DNA of 64,000 nt from Methylobacterium currus (GTDB taxonomy: Bacteria; Pseudomonadota; Alphaproteobacteria; Rhizobiales; Beijerinckiaceae). A model generated the notes under the pieces. That model was not told the DNA's origin and made no database searches. It saw only the letters and a program-made list of their open reading frames with translations. The position numbers and the translations under genes are program-made. The DNA lies in assembly GCF_003058325.1 (NCBI RefSeq), contig NZ_CP028843.1, positions 4,027,501 through 4,091,500 of the forward strand, written 5' to 3'. Of the stretch, positions 9,131 through 18,898 are shown one piece after another (within the stretch, counting starts at the first letter, position 1; each line of letters begins with the position of its first letter).

Positions 9131-9952
9131 ATGCGGCTCGACCTCGTCCCCGCGATCCTTGCTGCCTTCGCGGTGGGCCACGCCGCCGCCGCCGGCCTGC
9201 CCGACGAGATCCGCCAGCGCGGCACTCTTCGGCTCTCCGTCAACGCCACCTACGCGCCGATGGAGTACCGCGACCCCGAGACCAGCACGCTCAAGGGGCT
9301 CGACATCGACCTCGCGGCCGAGATGGCGAAGCGCCTCGGGGTCGGCATCGCCTGGAGCGAGGTGCCGTTCGCCGAGCTGGTCCTGTCGCTGCAAACCGGC
9401 CGGTCCGACTTCGTCATCAGCGGAATCTCGGACCGCGCCTCGCGCCGGGACAAGGCCGACTTCATCGACTACCTGACGACCGGTGCCCAGTTCTTCGTCC
9501 TCGCCGGCAGCCCGGCCAAGACTAAGGCGGATCTCTGCGGCAAGCGGATCGGCACCACCCGCAGCACTTCCTTCCCGGCCCAGATCGAGGAATGGAGCAA
9601 GGCGGCCTGCGCGGCTGCGGGCAAGCCACCGGCCATCGTCGCGTCGGGCGAGAACAGCATCGACGTGCGCAACCAGCTCAAGCAGGGCCGCATCGACGCC
9701 GCGGTCCAGGGCAGCGAGACGCTGCCCTACGCCCAAAGTCTGGAGGCGGGCCGCTACCGCGTCGTCGGCGCGCCTTTCACCAGGGGTTACCAGGGGATCA
9801 TGGTGCGCAAGGAGGACGCCGCCCTGCGTGAGACCTTGACCGCGACTTTGCGTTTGATGATTGCCGACGGAGCCTACGGCACGATTCTGGCGAGATACGG
9901 CCTGTCGGCCAATGCGGTGCCCGAGCCCTTCCTGAACGCGAGCGACCAATGA
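9131..9952 (+). CDS. Polar amino acid ABC transporter substrate-binding protein
   Basis: 273-residue periplasmic binding protein of family 3. A signal peptide ([22 protein letters not shown]) is followed by the usual mature start [20 protein letters not shown] and the [16 protein letters not shown] motif. [20 protein letters not shown] is the conserved hinge block. The ATG at 9131 is 5 bases after the carbamoylase remnant's stop. The stop overlaps the permease start as ATGA. Likely ligand is an amino acid or N-carbamoyl derivative, suggested by the neighbouring remnant only. Confidence 0.9.
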   Translation: MRLDLVPAILAAFAVGHAAAAGLPDEIRQRGTLRLSVNATYAPMEYRDPETSTLKGLDIDLAAEMAKRLGVGIAWSEVPFAELVLSLQTGRSDFVISGISDRASRRDKADFIDYLTTGAQFFVLAGSPAKTKADLCGKRIGTTRSTSFPAQIEEWSKAACAAAGKPPAIVASGENSIDVRNQLKQGRIDAAVQGSETLPYAQSLEAGRYRVVGAPFTRGYQGIMVRKEDAALRETLTATLRLMIADGAYGTILARYGLSANAVPEPFLNASDQ

Positions 9953-10806
9953 GCAGCGGACGCGCCCTCGCCGAGGGTTTCCCCGATCTTACCGGCCTAC
10001 CGACTGCGCGGCGCACCCATTGGGGCCGCTGGATCGCCGCCGGCCTGATCGTTGTCGTCCTGGCGCTGATCGGGCGCGCCTTCGCGCAAGGACAGATCGA
10101 GTGGGCTTACGTCGGTCGCTTCCTCACCATGCCGGTGATCCTGCACGGCATCGTCAACACCCTGACGATGGCGGTACTGGCGATGAGCCTCGGCATCGTG
10201 CTCGGCCTCGTCGTCGCGGTGATGCGGCTCTCGCCCAACCCGGTGCTGAAGGGGGTGGCCGCCGGCTATACCTGGCTGTTCCGCGGCACGCCGCTGATCC
10301 TGCAATTGCTGCTGTGGTTCAACCTGGCGCTGGTCTTCCCCGTCATCGGCATCCCGGGCCTGTGGTCGGCGAAGTCGGTCGAGGTGATGACCCCGTTCCT
10401 CGCGGCGCTGCTCGGCTTGGGCATCAACCAGGGCGCCTACACCTCGGAGGTGATGCGAGCCGGCCTGCTCTCGGTCGATACCGGGCAGTACGAGGCCGCG
10501 CAGGCAATCGGCATGGGCCGCCTGAAGGCGCTCTATCGCATCATCCTGCCCCAGGCGATGCGGGTGGTGCTGCCGCCGCTCGGCAACGAGTTCATCGGCA
10601 TGGTCAAGGCGACCTCGCTCGCCAGCGTGATCCAGTTTCCGGAGGTGCTGCACGCCGCCGAGAACATCTACTACGCCAATTCCCGGGTCATCGAACTCCT
10701 GATCGTCGCCGGCCTGTGGTACCTGCTGGTGGTGTCGATCCTGACGCCCCTGCAGATGCTGCTCGAGCGGCGCTTCGCCCGCGGCACCGCGAGGATCACC
10801 CGATGA
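9949..10806 (+). CDS. Polar amino acid ABC transporter permease (HisM/GlnP type)
   Basis: 285 residues. N-terminal tail, one helix ([20 protein letters not shown]), then a BPD_transp_1 domain beginning [20 protein letters not shown]. The permease-family loop [40 protein letters not shown] contacts the ATPase. Only one permease gene is present, so it probably forms a homodimer. Starts and ends in 4-base ATGA overlaps with the genes on each side, a tight operon. Confidence 0.92.
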   Translation: MSSGRALAEGFPDLTGLPTARRTHWGRWIAAGLIVVVLALIGRAFAQGQIEWAYVGRFLTMPVILHGIVNTLTMAVLAMSLGIVLGLVVAVMRLSPNPVLKGVAAGYTWLFRGTPLILQLLLWFNLALVFPVIGIPGLWSAKSVEVMTPFLAALLGLGINQGAYTSEVMRAGLLSVDTGQYEAAQAIGMGRLKALYRIILPQAMRVVLPPLGNEFIGMVKATSLASVIQFPEVLHAAENIYYANSRVIELLIVAGLWYLLVVSILTPLQMLLERRFARGTARITR

Positions 10807-11573
10807 GCGCGCAGCCCCTCGTCGCCTTCCGCCGCGTCTCGAAGAGCTTCGGCACCTTCAAGGCCCTCGACGACGTCTCCCTCGACGTGCGGGCCGGCGA
10901 GGTGATGTGCCTGATCGGCGCCTCGGGCTCGGGCAAGACCACGCTGCTGCGCTGCGTCAACCAGCTCACCCGGATCGATGCCGGCGGCATCTGGCTCGAC
11001 GGCGAACTCTTGGGCATGCGCGAGTCCGGCGGGCGGCTCCACGCGTTGAGCGAGAGCGAGGTGGCGCGCCAGCGCCTCAAGACCGGCATGGTGTTCCAGC
11101 GCTTCAACCTCTTCCCGCACAAGACCGCGCTCGAGAACGTCACCGAAGGCCCCGTGCACGTCCAGGGCCGCCGGCCGGCGGAGGTGCGGGACGAGGCGGT
11201 GGCGTTGCTCGCCCGGGTCGGCCTCGCCGCCAAGGCGGGCAACTATCCCGCTCAGCTCTCTGGTGGGCAGCAACAGCGCGTCGCCATCGCGCGGGCGCTC
11301 GCCATGAAGCCGCAGCTGATGCTGTTCGACGAGCCGACCTCGGCCCTCGACCCCGAACTCGTCGGCGAGGTGCTGGTGGTGATGCGCGAGCTCGCGCGCT
11401 CCGGCATGACCATGATGGTCGTCACCCACGAGCTCGGCTTCGCCCGCGAGGTCGCCGAAACCGTGGTCTACATGGACCAGGGCGGCATCGTCGAGGCGGG
11501 CACGCCCGCCGAGGTTCTGGGCGGGCCGCGCGAGGCCCGCACCCGCAGCTTCCTCTCGGCGGTCATCGGCTAG
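10803..11573 (+). CDS. Polar amino acid ABC transporter ATP-binding protein (HisP/GlnQ type)
   Basis: 256 residues. Walker [11 protein letters not shown]-loop in [17 protein letters not shown], signature [14 protein letters not shown], Walker [15 protein letters not shown], and switch-region histidine in [12 protein letters not shown]. ATPase of the importer built from the flanking genes. The start overlaps the permease stop (ATGA). Distinct from the second such ATPase at 49221. Confidence 0.94.
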   Translation: MSAQPLVAFRRVSKSFGTFKALDDVSLDVRAGEVMCLIGASGSGKTTLLRCVNQLTRIDAGGIWLDGELLGMRESGGRLHALSESEVARQRLKTGMVFQRFNLFPHKTALENVTEGPVHVQGRRPAEVRDEAVALLARVGLAAKAGNYPAQLSGGQQQRVAIARALAMKPQLMLFDEPTSALDPELVGEVLVVMRELARSGMTMMVVTHELGFAREVAETVVYMDQGGIVEAGTPAEVLGGPREARTRSFLSAVIG

Positions 11574-11605
11574 ATCCTGTTTCGAGAGTGTACGAGGAGG
11601 TTTTG

Positions 11606-12433
11606 GTGAAGCGCCTGATCGCGATCGGTCTCATGAGCCTGTCCACCACGATCGCCGCGGCGCAGGACGCGCCGAAGGCCGCCCTGCCGCCGGACGTGGT
11701 CAAGAGCGGCACGCTCAAGGTCGCGATCGTGCCGAACTATCCGCCGATGGAGTTCAAGAACCCCGAGACCGGCCAGCTCACCGGCTTCGACGTCGATCTC
11801 GGCGACGCGCTGGCGAAGAAGCTCGGCGTGAGGCTCGCGTGGCAGGAGACGAGCTTCGACCAGATGATGCCGGCGCTCTCGACCGGCCGGGTCGACGCGA
11901 TCCTGTCCGGCATGACCGACCTCGCGACCCGGCATGACACCGCGACCTTCGTCGATTACCTGCGCAGCGGCCCGCAATTCTTCATCCGCAAGGCCCGCCA
12001 GGACGAGTTCACCGGCATGGCCTCGCTCTGCGGCAAGAAGGCCGGGGCGAGCCGGCGCACCTCGTTCCCGCGCGAGATCGCGGCCTGGAGCGAGCAGAAC
12101 TGCAAGGACAATCCGGTGGTGTTCGTCGGCACCGAAGGCTCGGCCGATGCCCGCATCCAGCTCAAGCAAGGCCGCATCGACGCCGCCGTGCAGGGCAACG
12201 AGACGCTGCCCTACGTGATGGGGCTGGAGCCCGACACCTATCTCGCGCTCGGCACCCCGATCGCCCTGCAATATACCGGCATCGCGATTCCCGTGAAGGA
12301 GGCCGGCCTGCAGCAGGCTGTGGCCGGCGCCCTCGACGCGCTGATCGCCGACGGGACCTACAAGGCGCTCCTGGAGAAGTGGAAGCTGACCGAGAACGGC
12401 GTCGACAAGGCGCTGATCAACGGGGCGAAGTAA
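11606..12433 (+). CDS. Second polar amino acid ABC transporter substrate-binding protein
   Basis: 275 residues, family 3 binding protein paralogous to the one at 9131. Signal peptide MKRLIAIGLMSLSTTIAAAQ. Mature motifs are SGTLKVAIVPNYPPMEFKNP and LTGFDVDLGDALAKKLGV, with shared blocks such as [18 protein letters not shown]. The start is a GTG at 11606, chosen because GAGGAGG ends 6 bases upstream. Two binding proteins flank one permease/ATPase pair, so the transporter can probably take two related ligands. Last gene of the ABC unit; a GC hairpin follows. Confidence 0.9.
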   Translation: MKRLIAIGLMSLSTTIAAAQDAPKAALPPDVVKSGTLKVAIVPNYPPMEFKNPETGQLTGFDVDLGDALAKKLGVRLAWQETSFDQMMPALSTGRVDAILSGMTDLATRHDTATFVDYLRSGPQFFIRKARQDEFTGMASLCGKKAGASRRTSFPREIAAWSEQNCKDNPVVFVGTEGSADARIQLKQGRIDAAVQGNETLPYVMGLEPDTYLALGTPIALQYTGIAIPVKEAGLQQAVAGALDALIADGTYKALLEKWKLTENGVDKALINGAK

Positions 12434-12479
12434 ATATCCGACAATCGTCTGATGTTCTTTGCAGAATAGAGCGCAAATT

Positions 12480-12507
12480 CTCCTCTCCCCGCCGGCCGGG
12501 GGAGGAG
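12480..12507 (+). terminator. Hairpin, possible terminator after ABC operon
   Basis: CTCCTCTCCCC and GGGGGAGGAG pair around a CCGG-rich centre, giving a strong stem 47 bases after the binding-protein stop. No T-run follows, so it may be an extragenic hairpin rather than a true intrinsic terminator. Confidence 0.4.
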
Positions 12508-12626
12508 AAATCCTGCGCTTCATCTATCCCCGGACACCGCTGCCATACGGGAGAGAGTGACAGCGCGAACCGCTCGACGCCGGGGTTCCCGGAATCCGCT
12601 AAGCAAGCCACCCACACGAGACCCCC

Positions 12627-13505
12627 ATGAACCGCGCCGCCCTCGACAGCATCCCGCTCACCCCCGCCAACCTCGCACCCCCGGCCCCGGACTACCCCTG
12701 GCCGGCCCCGTACCGCTCAGCAATGTTCCTCTCCTTCGACGTCGATGCCGAGAGCGCCTGGACCAGCAAGGATGCGAGCCACGCCGAGCGCTTGGTCACC
12801 ATGAGCTACGGCGCCTACGAGGCCCGGGTCGGCACGCCGAAACTCCTCGAACTCCTCGACCAGCTCGGCCTCAAGGGCACGTTCTTCATCACCGGCTGGG
12901 CGGTCGACGCCTATCCGGCGATGGCCGAGGCGATCGTGCGCGGCGGCCACGAGATCGGCCATCACGGCTACCACCACCTGATGCCCGATCCCGGCGCGCC
13001 CTTCATGGAGGAGGAGATCGAGCGCGGCTTCGAGACCCTGAAGCGCCGCCTCGGTGTGGTGCCGACGGGCTACCGCGCGCCCTATGGCGAATTCACGGAT
13101 GAGTTGCGCCGGACATTGGTCAAGCATGGCATCGTCTACACCTCGTCCTTCCGCGACGACGTGCGGCCCTACCGCCACGTGCTGCGCGATCGTACGCCCG
13201 GTCCGATCGAATTGCCGGTGACGGCGAGCTACGACGACTGGATGCACGGCCTCTCGACCCGGTTCAGCCCGCGCTCGATCTTCCCCAAGGAGCATGTGCT
13301 GTCGCTGTGGAAGGACGAACTCGACGAGGTGCGCGACTGGGGCGCGATGGTGACGACGGTGCTGCATCCCCAGTGCAGCGGCCGGCCGATGCGCCTGCGC
13401 CTGCTGCGCGAGTTCCTGACCTACGCTCAAGGCTGCCCGGATCTCTGGATCACTACCGGCGAGGCGATCGCGGAGAACTTCTTGAATCACGAGAGGGCGG
13501 CGTGA
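12627..13505 (+). CDS. Polysaccharide deacetylase (NodB homology) family protein
   Basis: 292-residue carbohydrate esterase 4/NodB-fold protein. The metal and catalytic motifs are visible: SFDVDAES near residue 35 (the two Asp), KGTFFITGWAVDAYP, and HEIGHHGYHH (metal histidines). TGYRAPYGEF carries the motif-3 arginine. No signal peptide, so it is cytoplasmic, like the PuuE-type members that act on small ring compounds such as allantoin. Coupled to the amidohydrolase by a GTGA overlap, which supports a small-molecule rather than cell-wall substrate. Substrate not determined. Confidence 0.85.
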   Translation: MNRAALDSIPLTPANLAPPAPDYPWPAPYRSAMFLSFDVDAESAWTSKDASHAERLVTMSYGAYEARVGTPKLLELLDQLGLKGTFFITGWAVDAYPAMAEAIVRGGHEIGHHGYHHLMPDPGAPFMEEEIERGFETLKRRLGVVPTGYRAPYGEFTDELRRTLVKHGIVYTSSFRDDVRPYRHVLRDRTPGPIELPVTASYDDWMHGLSTRFSPRSIFPKEHVLSLWKDELDEVRDWGAMVTTVLHPQCSGRPMRLRLLREFLTYAQGCPDLWITTGEAIAENFLNHERAA

Positions 13506-14881
13506 CGTCGATCGCGATCTTCGGCTCCTACGTCCTCACCCGCCAAGACGGCGCGCCGCGCATCGAGCGCGACCGCTGGGTGCTGGTCGAGGGCGGCCGC
13601 ATCGCCGCGGTCACGCCGGACCGGCCTGCGGCGGACGAGACCTACGACCGGCCGGGCCGCTTCGTGCTGCCGGGCCTCCTCAACCTGCACAATCACTGCT
13701 TCAGTGAGGCGATCGCCCGCTCGCACACCGAGGACGGGCGGGGACGCAAGGGAGGCAAGAGCATCGTCTACACGGTGCTGCTGCCGCTCTCGAAGACTGC
13801 GCTCCACGTCCTGTCGCCGCAGGAGCGCCTGGCCGCCGCGCGGCTCGGCATCCTGCAACTCCTCAAGGGCGGCGCGACCACGGTGATGGAGCCGTTCCGC
13901 AACGGCTTGCCCGAGATGTTCGAGGCGGCCGAGGAGATGGGCCTGCGCTTCTACGGCGCGCCCTACCTGTTCTCCACCGCCGACGCGAAGGCCGGCCCCG
14001 ACGGACGCGTCGCCTACCGGGGCGACGATGGCGACGCCGATCTCGCCGCCTGGAACGCGCTCCACGCCCGATGGGAGGGCCGGGGCCAGGGCCGCATCCG
14101 GCTGGCCATGAGCCCGCACGCCACCGACACCTGCGGCCCAGACTTGCTTCGCGCCTGCGCCGCCCGGGCGCGCGAGCTCGGCGTGCCGATCACCACCCAC
14201 CTCGCCCAGAGCGACGACGAAGTCGCGACCATCCGGGCGCGCCACGACGGGCGCAGCCCCGCGGAGTACCTCGACTGGCTCGGCCTGCTGGCGCCCGACC
14301 TGCTCGCCGCCCACTGCATCGCCAGCAGCGACGACGACCTGCGCTTGATGGCGGCGCGGGGCGCCACGGTGCTGAACTGCCCGCGGGTCTTCGCCCGGGC
14401 CGGCCGCACCGCCGCCTTCTCTCGCTTCGCCGCCCACGGCATCCGCACCCTGGTGGGAACCGACGGCTACAACATGGACCTCTTGGGCGAGCTGAATGCC
14501 GCCTCGCTGATCTCGAAGGTCGCCGCCGGCCGAGCCGAGGTCGCGGATTCCGCCGCCCTGATCGACGCCGTGACGGGCCAGGCCGCCGCGGTGATCCGGC
14601 GCCCGGATCTCGGCGTGATCGCGCCGGGCGCCACCGCCGACCTGACGGTAGTGGACATGACGCACCCGCACCTGCAACCGCTGCACGATCCCTTGCGCGC
14701 TCTGATCGCGCTGGCCAACCGGGCCGACATCGCCCAGGTTCTCGTCGATGGCCGGGTCCTCATCAACGAAGGCCGCTACCGGGCAGGCGACGAGGGCAAG
14801 ATCGTTCGCGAGGGCGCCGCCGCGATAGAGCGGGTCTGGAACCTGCCGGAGGTCCGGGCGGCTTTCGCTGAAGACGCCTGA
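13502..14881 (+). CDS. Amidohydrolase of the TRZ/ATZ (chlorohydrolase/deaminase) family
   Basis: 459 residues starting at a GTG overlapping the previous stop (GTGA). The amidohydrolase metal sites are in order: LLNLHNHCFSEA (HxH-like), ITTHLAQSDDE, LLAAHCIASSDDDL and the late TLVGTDGYNMDLLGEL (Asp). The closest functional groups are guanine/8-oxoguanine and triazine deaminases; the natural substrate is probably a nitrogenous ring or guanidine compound. Translationally coupled to the deacetylase, and probably transcribed with the upstream importer, forming an uptake-and-degradation unit. Confidence 0.87.
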   Translation: MTSIAIFGSYVLTRQDGAPRIERDRWVLVEGGRIAAVTPDRPAADETYDRPGRFVLPGLLNLHNHCFSEAIARSHTEDGRGRKGGKSIVYTVLLPLSKTALHVLSPQERLAAARLGILQLLKGGATTVMEPFRNGLPEMFEAAEEMGLRFYGAPYLFSTADAKAGPDGRVAYRGDDGDADLAAWNALHARWEGRGQGRIRLAMSPHATDTCGPDLLRACAARARELGVPITTHLAQSDDEVATIRARHDGRSPAEYLDWLGLLAPDLLAAHCIASSDDDLRLMAARGATVLNCPRVFARAGRTAAFSRFAAHGIRTLVGTDGYNMDLLGELNAASLISKVAAGRAEVADSAALIDAVTGQAAAVIRRPDLGVIAPGATADLTVVDMTHPHLQPLHDPLRALIALANRADIAQVLVDGRVLINEGRYRAGDEGKIVREGAAAIERVWNLPEVRAAFAEDA

Positions 14882-15319
14882 ACCGCGGGAGGGACGGGCA
14901 GAGCCGAGACGCAGGCGCCGGGATTGTGCCGAGGAAGGCCGTCGATCGCCGCCTCGATCGCTCTACCTGGGCCGCCAGATATATAATCGTTCATTATTTA
15001 TGATCTGCGCTACCGTTCCCAAGTTTTCCGCAATTATTTGGCTCGAAATCGAAAATTCGAAAAGGCTAACGGCCCGATACGTCAACATCCTGGGCTGTTG
15101 GTATCATAGTGTGGATCGACTTAGAAGTGGCACCCCAGGCCGCGTGAGCACGACCCGGTTGATGTGACGTTGGAAATCGTCGTTAAGCCGGGGTCCCGAT
15201 CGGCGCCGAGCGGAACCCGATCCATAGTTCATTTTGTAGTCTATAATCAAAGATCTAGGATGATTTCGCGACGGGGTCCGCTTCAGTGCTGATACACAGC
15301 CGACCGGCGGAATGACGCC
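14882..15319. other. Convergent intergenic region, no gene
   Basis: 438 bases between convergent genes. The first 90 bases are GC-rich. From about 14980 to 15070 and again at 15225-15260 the sequence is much richer in AT than its surroundings (runs such as ATATATAATCG and TTCATTATTTATG). No ORF with coding character was seen. It may hold decayed DNA or terminators. Confidence 0.5.
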
Positions 15320-16465
15320 TCAGGAGCGGGTCTGCGCCCTCAGCGAGGCGCTCCAGAGGTTCTGAAGGGCATCGACGAGGGTGGCCGCACCCTCGCACGC
15401 CTCGAGACCGGCATTGATCCGCTCCGCAGCCGCCGCCTGGAACGCCATGTAGCCGTCGTGGCGCGGGCGCAGGTAGGATCCTTCGAGGGTCGCGCGGGTG
15501 TCGCGGTAGAAGTTCGCTGCCGCGTCGTTCACGGTGGAATCCGCCCAGGCTGCCGCGTGGCCGGGCTGGCCGCCCGCTGCCGCGTAGGGACCCCGCTGCG
15601 CCTCGGCGCTGGCGATCCAGCAGGCGAAGGCCACCGCCTCGGTTGGATGGGTGGTGCGGGCCGAGACGGCGATGCCGGTCCCGCCGAGCGCGGCGCCGAC
15701 CGAGCCCCGGTCGCCGATCGCCGGGATGTCAGTGAAGCGGATGGCGTGGGGTCGGAAGCCCTTTCGGGCATAGGAGACGTAGCCGTAGATGTAGGGCGCA
15801 CAGGCGATCGGCGATCCGCCCTCGGCCATCCGCTCGAAGACCGCGATCGGATCGCGGCCGCGGTCGCCAGGATCGATCAGGGACGCGAGTTCGCGCAGCC
15901 GTTCCCAGGCCTCGCGGCCCGCTTCCGCCTCGACGAACGGCCGGCCGAGCTCGCCGCAAGGCTGCCCGAGATGGGCCGCCAGGGTGTAGAAGACCATCAG
16001 CGAGTGGGGCGGCCGCAGCGGGAGCGCGACGTGGCCGCGCCGGGCGAGATCGATCACCGCCTCGAAGGTCGTCGGCGGCGCGCCCAGGCGCTCCGGCACG
16101 GTGGCCTGAACCTGTGTGGCGGCATCGATCGGGAAGGCCCATTGCCGCCCCTCCCACGCGTAGGAGCGGTAGGACGGGCCGACGGTGCCCTCCTCCAGCG
16201 CGGCAAGTTCCGCCTCCCGTCCTGGCCCGTCGAGGGGAAGGAGACAACCCTCAGCGGTGATCTGCCCGACATGCGGATGGTCGATGACGATCAGGTCGTA
16301 GAGCCGCGCCAGCTCCTCCACCGGAAAGCTCTCGAAATCCTGGAGCGAGCGCCGCTCCCAGGCGATGCGCACCCCCGTCCGCTCGGCCCAGAGGGCGGAG
16401 CAGGCCACCATCGGATCGTAGCCGCGCGGATGGCTCCAGGTCATTCCCTTCAGCACCGCGCTCAC
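15320..16465 (-). CDS. Solute-binding-protein-fold protein without signal peptide
   Basis: 381 residues resembling family 1 extracellular solute-binding proteins (LKGMTWSHPRGYDPMVACSA, DLIVIDHPHVGQI, the late GGTGIAVSARTTHPTEAVAF and WIASAEAQRG). The start is a GTG overlapping the CaiB stop (GTGA), and an ATG seven codons later is an alternative. Neither gives a signal sequence: the chain begins at what is normally the mature N-terminus. It is therefore probably cytoplasmic, and may be a ligand sensor or partner of the CoA-transferase rather than a transporter component. No permease genes are nearby. Confidence 0.75.
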   Translation of the reverse strand: MSAVLKGMTWSHPRGYDPMVACSALWAERTGVRIAWERRSLQDFESFPVEELARLYDLIVIDHPHVGQITAEGCLLPLDGPGREAELAALEEGTVGPSYRSYAWEGRQWAFPIDAATQVQATVPERLGAPPTTFEAVIDLARRGHVALPLRPPHSLMVFYTLAAHLGQPCGELGRPFVEAEAGREAWERLRELASLIDPGDRGRDPIAVFERMAEGGSPIACAPYIYGYVSYARKGFRPHAIRFTDIPAIGDRGSVGAALGGTGIAVSARTTHPTEAVAFACWIASAEAQRGPYAAAGGQPGHAAAWADSTVNDAAANFYRDTRATLEGSYLRPRHDGYMAFQAAAAERINAGLEACEGAATLVDALQNLWSASLRAQTRS

Positions 16466-17682
16466 AGCTCGAATTCCCGGCGGATCGCGGCGGAATGCTC
16501 GCCAATGCGCGGTGCCGCCTCCGCGCCCCCCGGCCTCGTGCCGTCGAACCGGACCGGAGCGCGGGTGGTGCGGATCGCGACATCGTCGGCCCGGCGCACC
16601 GTCTGGAGCATGTCGAGTTTCCGGAACCCGTCGCTCTCCAGGAGTTCGGTCCAGTCGAGCACCTTGGCGCACCAGATGTCCGCCGGCTCAAGGAGCGCGA
16701 GCCAGTGCTCGCTCGTCTCCTCCGCGAGCCGCTGCGCGATGATGGCCTTGATCGCGTCGCGTGCGCCGAACCAGCTCGCGGGATCGTCGCGGTAGGGTGC
16801 GAGCGCCTCGATGCCGAGGAGATCGGCGAGGATCGGAATCGGCGTCATCGCGATGGCCAGGAACCCGTCCTGTGTCGGGTAGACGCCGTAGGGCGCCGCC
16901 AGATAGGCGTGCGCGCTGCGGAAGGCGGAGCGCCGCGGTAGGCGGCCGCCATCGTTCAGATGCGTCGTCAGGACCTCGAACTGGAAGTCAATCAGGGCCT
17001 CGAGCAGGCTGGTCTCGACGTGGCTGCCGCGGCCCGTCACCCCGCGCCGAACCAGCGCAGCGAGGATGCCCTGCGCCACCGCCGCGCCGGCCAGCATGTC
17101 GGCCACGGCGAGCCCGAACGGGACCGGTCCCTGCGCCTCGTCGCCGTTGAGCCACATCACGCCGGAGCGCGCCTGCGCCAGGAGATCCTGGCCGGGACGC
17201 TTTACCCAAGGCCCGTCGCCGTAGCCTGAGATGGAGGCATAGACGAGGCGCGGGTTGATGACACGCACGCTCTCGTAATCGAGGCCGAGCCGCTCGATCA
17301 CACCGGGGCGGAAGTTCTGGATCATCACGTCGGCCCGGGCGAGCAGCCGGCGCAGGCTCGCCATGTCCGCCTCGTCCTTCAGGTCGATAGCAAGGCTCTC
17401 CTTGCCCCGGTTAATTGCGTGGAAGAGCGTCGAGTCGCCGCCGATCTCCGTGTCGCTGAGATAGAGCCGTCGCGACAGGTCGCCGCCGTCCGGTCGCTCG
17501 ACCTTGATCACCCGCGCGCCGAAGTCGAGGAGCCGCAGCGCGCAGTAGGGCCCCGAGAGGAACTGGCTCAGATCGACGACAACGAGCCCGTCGAGGGGGA
17601 GTGCATGATCGATCACCGCATTACCTCCGGCGGCTTGCTGCGGAAGGCATGATTCCAGGTCGGTCGCAGATCCCGGGGTCAT
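16462..17682 (-). CDS. CaiB/BaiF family III CoA-transferase
   Basis: 406 residues. Family III CoA-transferases move CoA between carboxylates through an aspartyl-CoA intermediate. Characteristic blocks: LPLDGLVVVDLSQFLSGPYC, RLLDFGARVIKVERP, LLARADVMIQNFRPGVIERL (containing the candidate catalytic Asp) and VYASISGYGDGPWVKRPGQD. The start at 17682 was chosen for the AAGGAG site 7 bases upstream; an in-frame extension to 17787 has no coding look. First gene of a leftward pair with the binding-protein-like gene; IclR lies upstream in the same direction. Substrate acid unknown. Confidence 0.9.
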   Translation of the reverse strand: MTPGSATDLESCLPQQAAGGNAVIDHALPLDGLVVVDLSQFLSGPYCALRLLDFGARVIKVERPDGGDLSRRLYLSDTEIGGDSTLFHAINRGKESLAIDLKDEADMASLRRLLARADVMIQNFRPGVIERLGLDYESVRVINPRLVYASISGYGDGPWVKRPGQDLLAQARSGVMWLNGDEAQGPVPFGLAVADMLAGAAVAQGILAALVRRGVTGRGSHVETSLLEALIDFQFEVLTTHLNDGGRLPRRSAFRSAHAYLAAPYGVYPTQDGFLAIAMTPIPILADLLGIEALAPYRDDPASWFGARDAIKAIIAQRLAEETSEHWLALLEPADIWCAKVLDWTELLESDGFRKLDMLQTVRRADDVAIRTTRAPVRFDGTRPGGAEAAPRIGEHSAAIRREFEL

Positions 17683-17830
17683 GCACGTCTCCTTGCGCTC
17701 GGATCGCTGCGGGCGCCGCCAACCCGCAGCGCTACCGCCCATATCTCTTATTTGAATGATGTTTTCACATATGGAAGGATCGCGCAACCTGGTGCGGGGC
17801 GATCACGCGCCCCCGGTGCGGAGGGGCGGC

Positions 17831-18607
17831 TCACTCCACGCCGGCAGCCGCGGAGATGTCCCGGGCGGCCGTGAGGAGGAGGGACAGGATCGCCTCCCGC
17901 GACGGCGAGGGCCCGCCGTCGAGGCGGTCGAGTTGGGGACAAGTGAGGGCCGCCAGGGGGCGACCGCCGGCATCGAGGACCGGCACCGCGATGTTCGTCA
18001 CGCCCGCGGTCTGCTGGCTTGGCCGGATCTCGTACCCGCGCTCTCGGACCTCCGCGAGGAGATCCTCGAACCGCTCAGGCCAGGTCTCGTTGGGAACCGC
18101 GACGCGCTCCTCGATCATCATCGCCCGCTCCGCGTCGGAGACGAAAGCGAGGAGGACGTGGCCAGACCCGGTGTTCAGCAGGCTGATATGCGCACCGACG
18201 CGGATCGAGAGGCCCCAGTAGCTCGGGGCATCGATTTGGGCGAGCACCACCCCGCTGCCGCGGTCATAGACCACCATGTGGCAGGACTGCTCGGCCTCGC
18301 GGGCGAAGCGGCGCATCGGGGCCAGCGCCAGGCCGACAAGCCGCCGCATCGGCGGGTGGCGGTGGGCGAGACCGAAGAGCTTGAGCGAGATCTCGTAGCG
18401 GTCCGCCGTCGTGCGCACGACGTAGTTGCGCCGCACCAGGCGCCCGAGCATCCGGTAGATCTCGTTCGGGGATCGATCGAGGGCCTTGGCGATCTCCGCC
18501 AGCGACAAGCCCTCCTCCGTCTCGGACAAGAGTTCGAGGATGTCGAGCCCCTTGTCGAGGGCGGGCGCCTTGTAGCGCTCATCCGCATCGTCGTTCCCGA
18601 CCGCCAT
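17831..18607 (-). CDS. IclR-family transcriptional regulator
   Basis: 258 residues. N-terminal winged helix (KGLDILELLSETEEGLSLAE, IAKALDRSPNEIYRMLGRLV) and a C-terminal GAF-like effector domain (YWGLSIRVGAHISLLNTGSG, then SQQTAGVTNIAVPVLDAGGR). The ATG at 18607 follows GGAAGG; longer in-frame starts lack a ribosome site. It sits upstream of the CaiB gene and divergent from MaoC and an MFS carrier, so it most likely controls both sides through the 18.75-kb palindrome. IclR effectors are usually small organic or aromatic acids. Confidence 0.9.
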   Translation of the reverse strand: MAVGNDDADERYKAPALDKGLDILELLSETEEGLSLAEIAKALDRSPNEIYRMLGRLVRRNYVVRTTADRYEISLKLFGLAHRHPPMRRLVGLALAPMRRFAREAEQSCHMVVYDRGSGVVLAQIDAPSYWGLSIRVGAHISLLNTGSGHVLLAFVSDAERAMMIEERVAVPNETWPERFEDLLAEVRERGYEIRPSQQTAGVTNIAVPVLDAGGRPLAALTCPQLDRLDGGPSPSREAILSLLLTAARDISAAAGVE

Positions 18608-18748
18608 GGGACCTTCCGCTTTTGTTGCAGCGATACGCCCATAGCACGGCCGGCGCTGCGGACGTGACGGCGCGTAGTTCGGGTTGGGCGCGTGCCCGGG
18701 CCGCGCTCCTTCCCTGGGTCTGGCAACTTGACAATCGCAAATATGAAG

Positions 18749-18767
18749 TTTCATCTCACTGATGAAA
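18749..18767. promoter_or_regulatory. Candidate IclR operator
   Basis: Inverted repeat TTTCATC / GATGAAA with a 5-base spacer in the divergent IclR-MaoC gap. A TTGACA lies about 20 bases to its left. Sequence style and position fit an IclR-type operator; binding is inferred. Confidence 0.45.
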
Positions 18768-18898
18768 TGACGTCCGCCGCGACGCGGGCGCCGGGAGGAA
18801 CAGCGGGGCGGGTACGGGGAGTGCGTCGTCGGTCAGGTCGGCCCGAAGGCCCCTGCCGATGCTCCCGAACCGCGCAAGCCGCGTCGGGAGGCAGCCGC

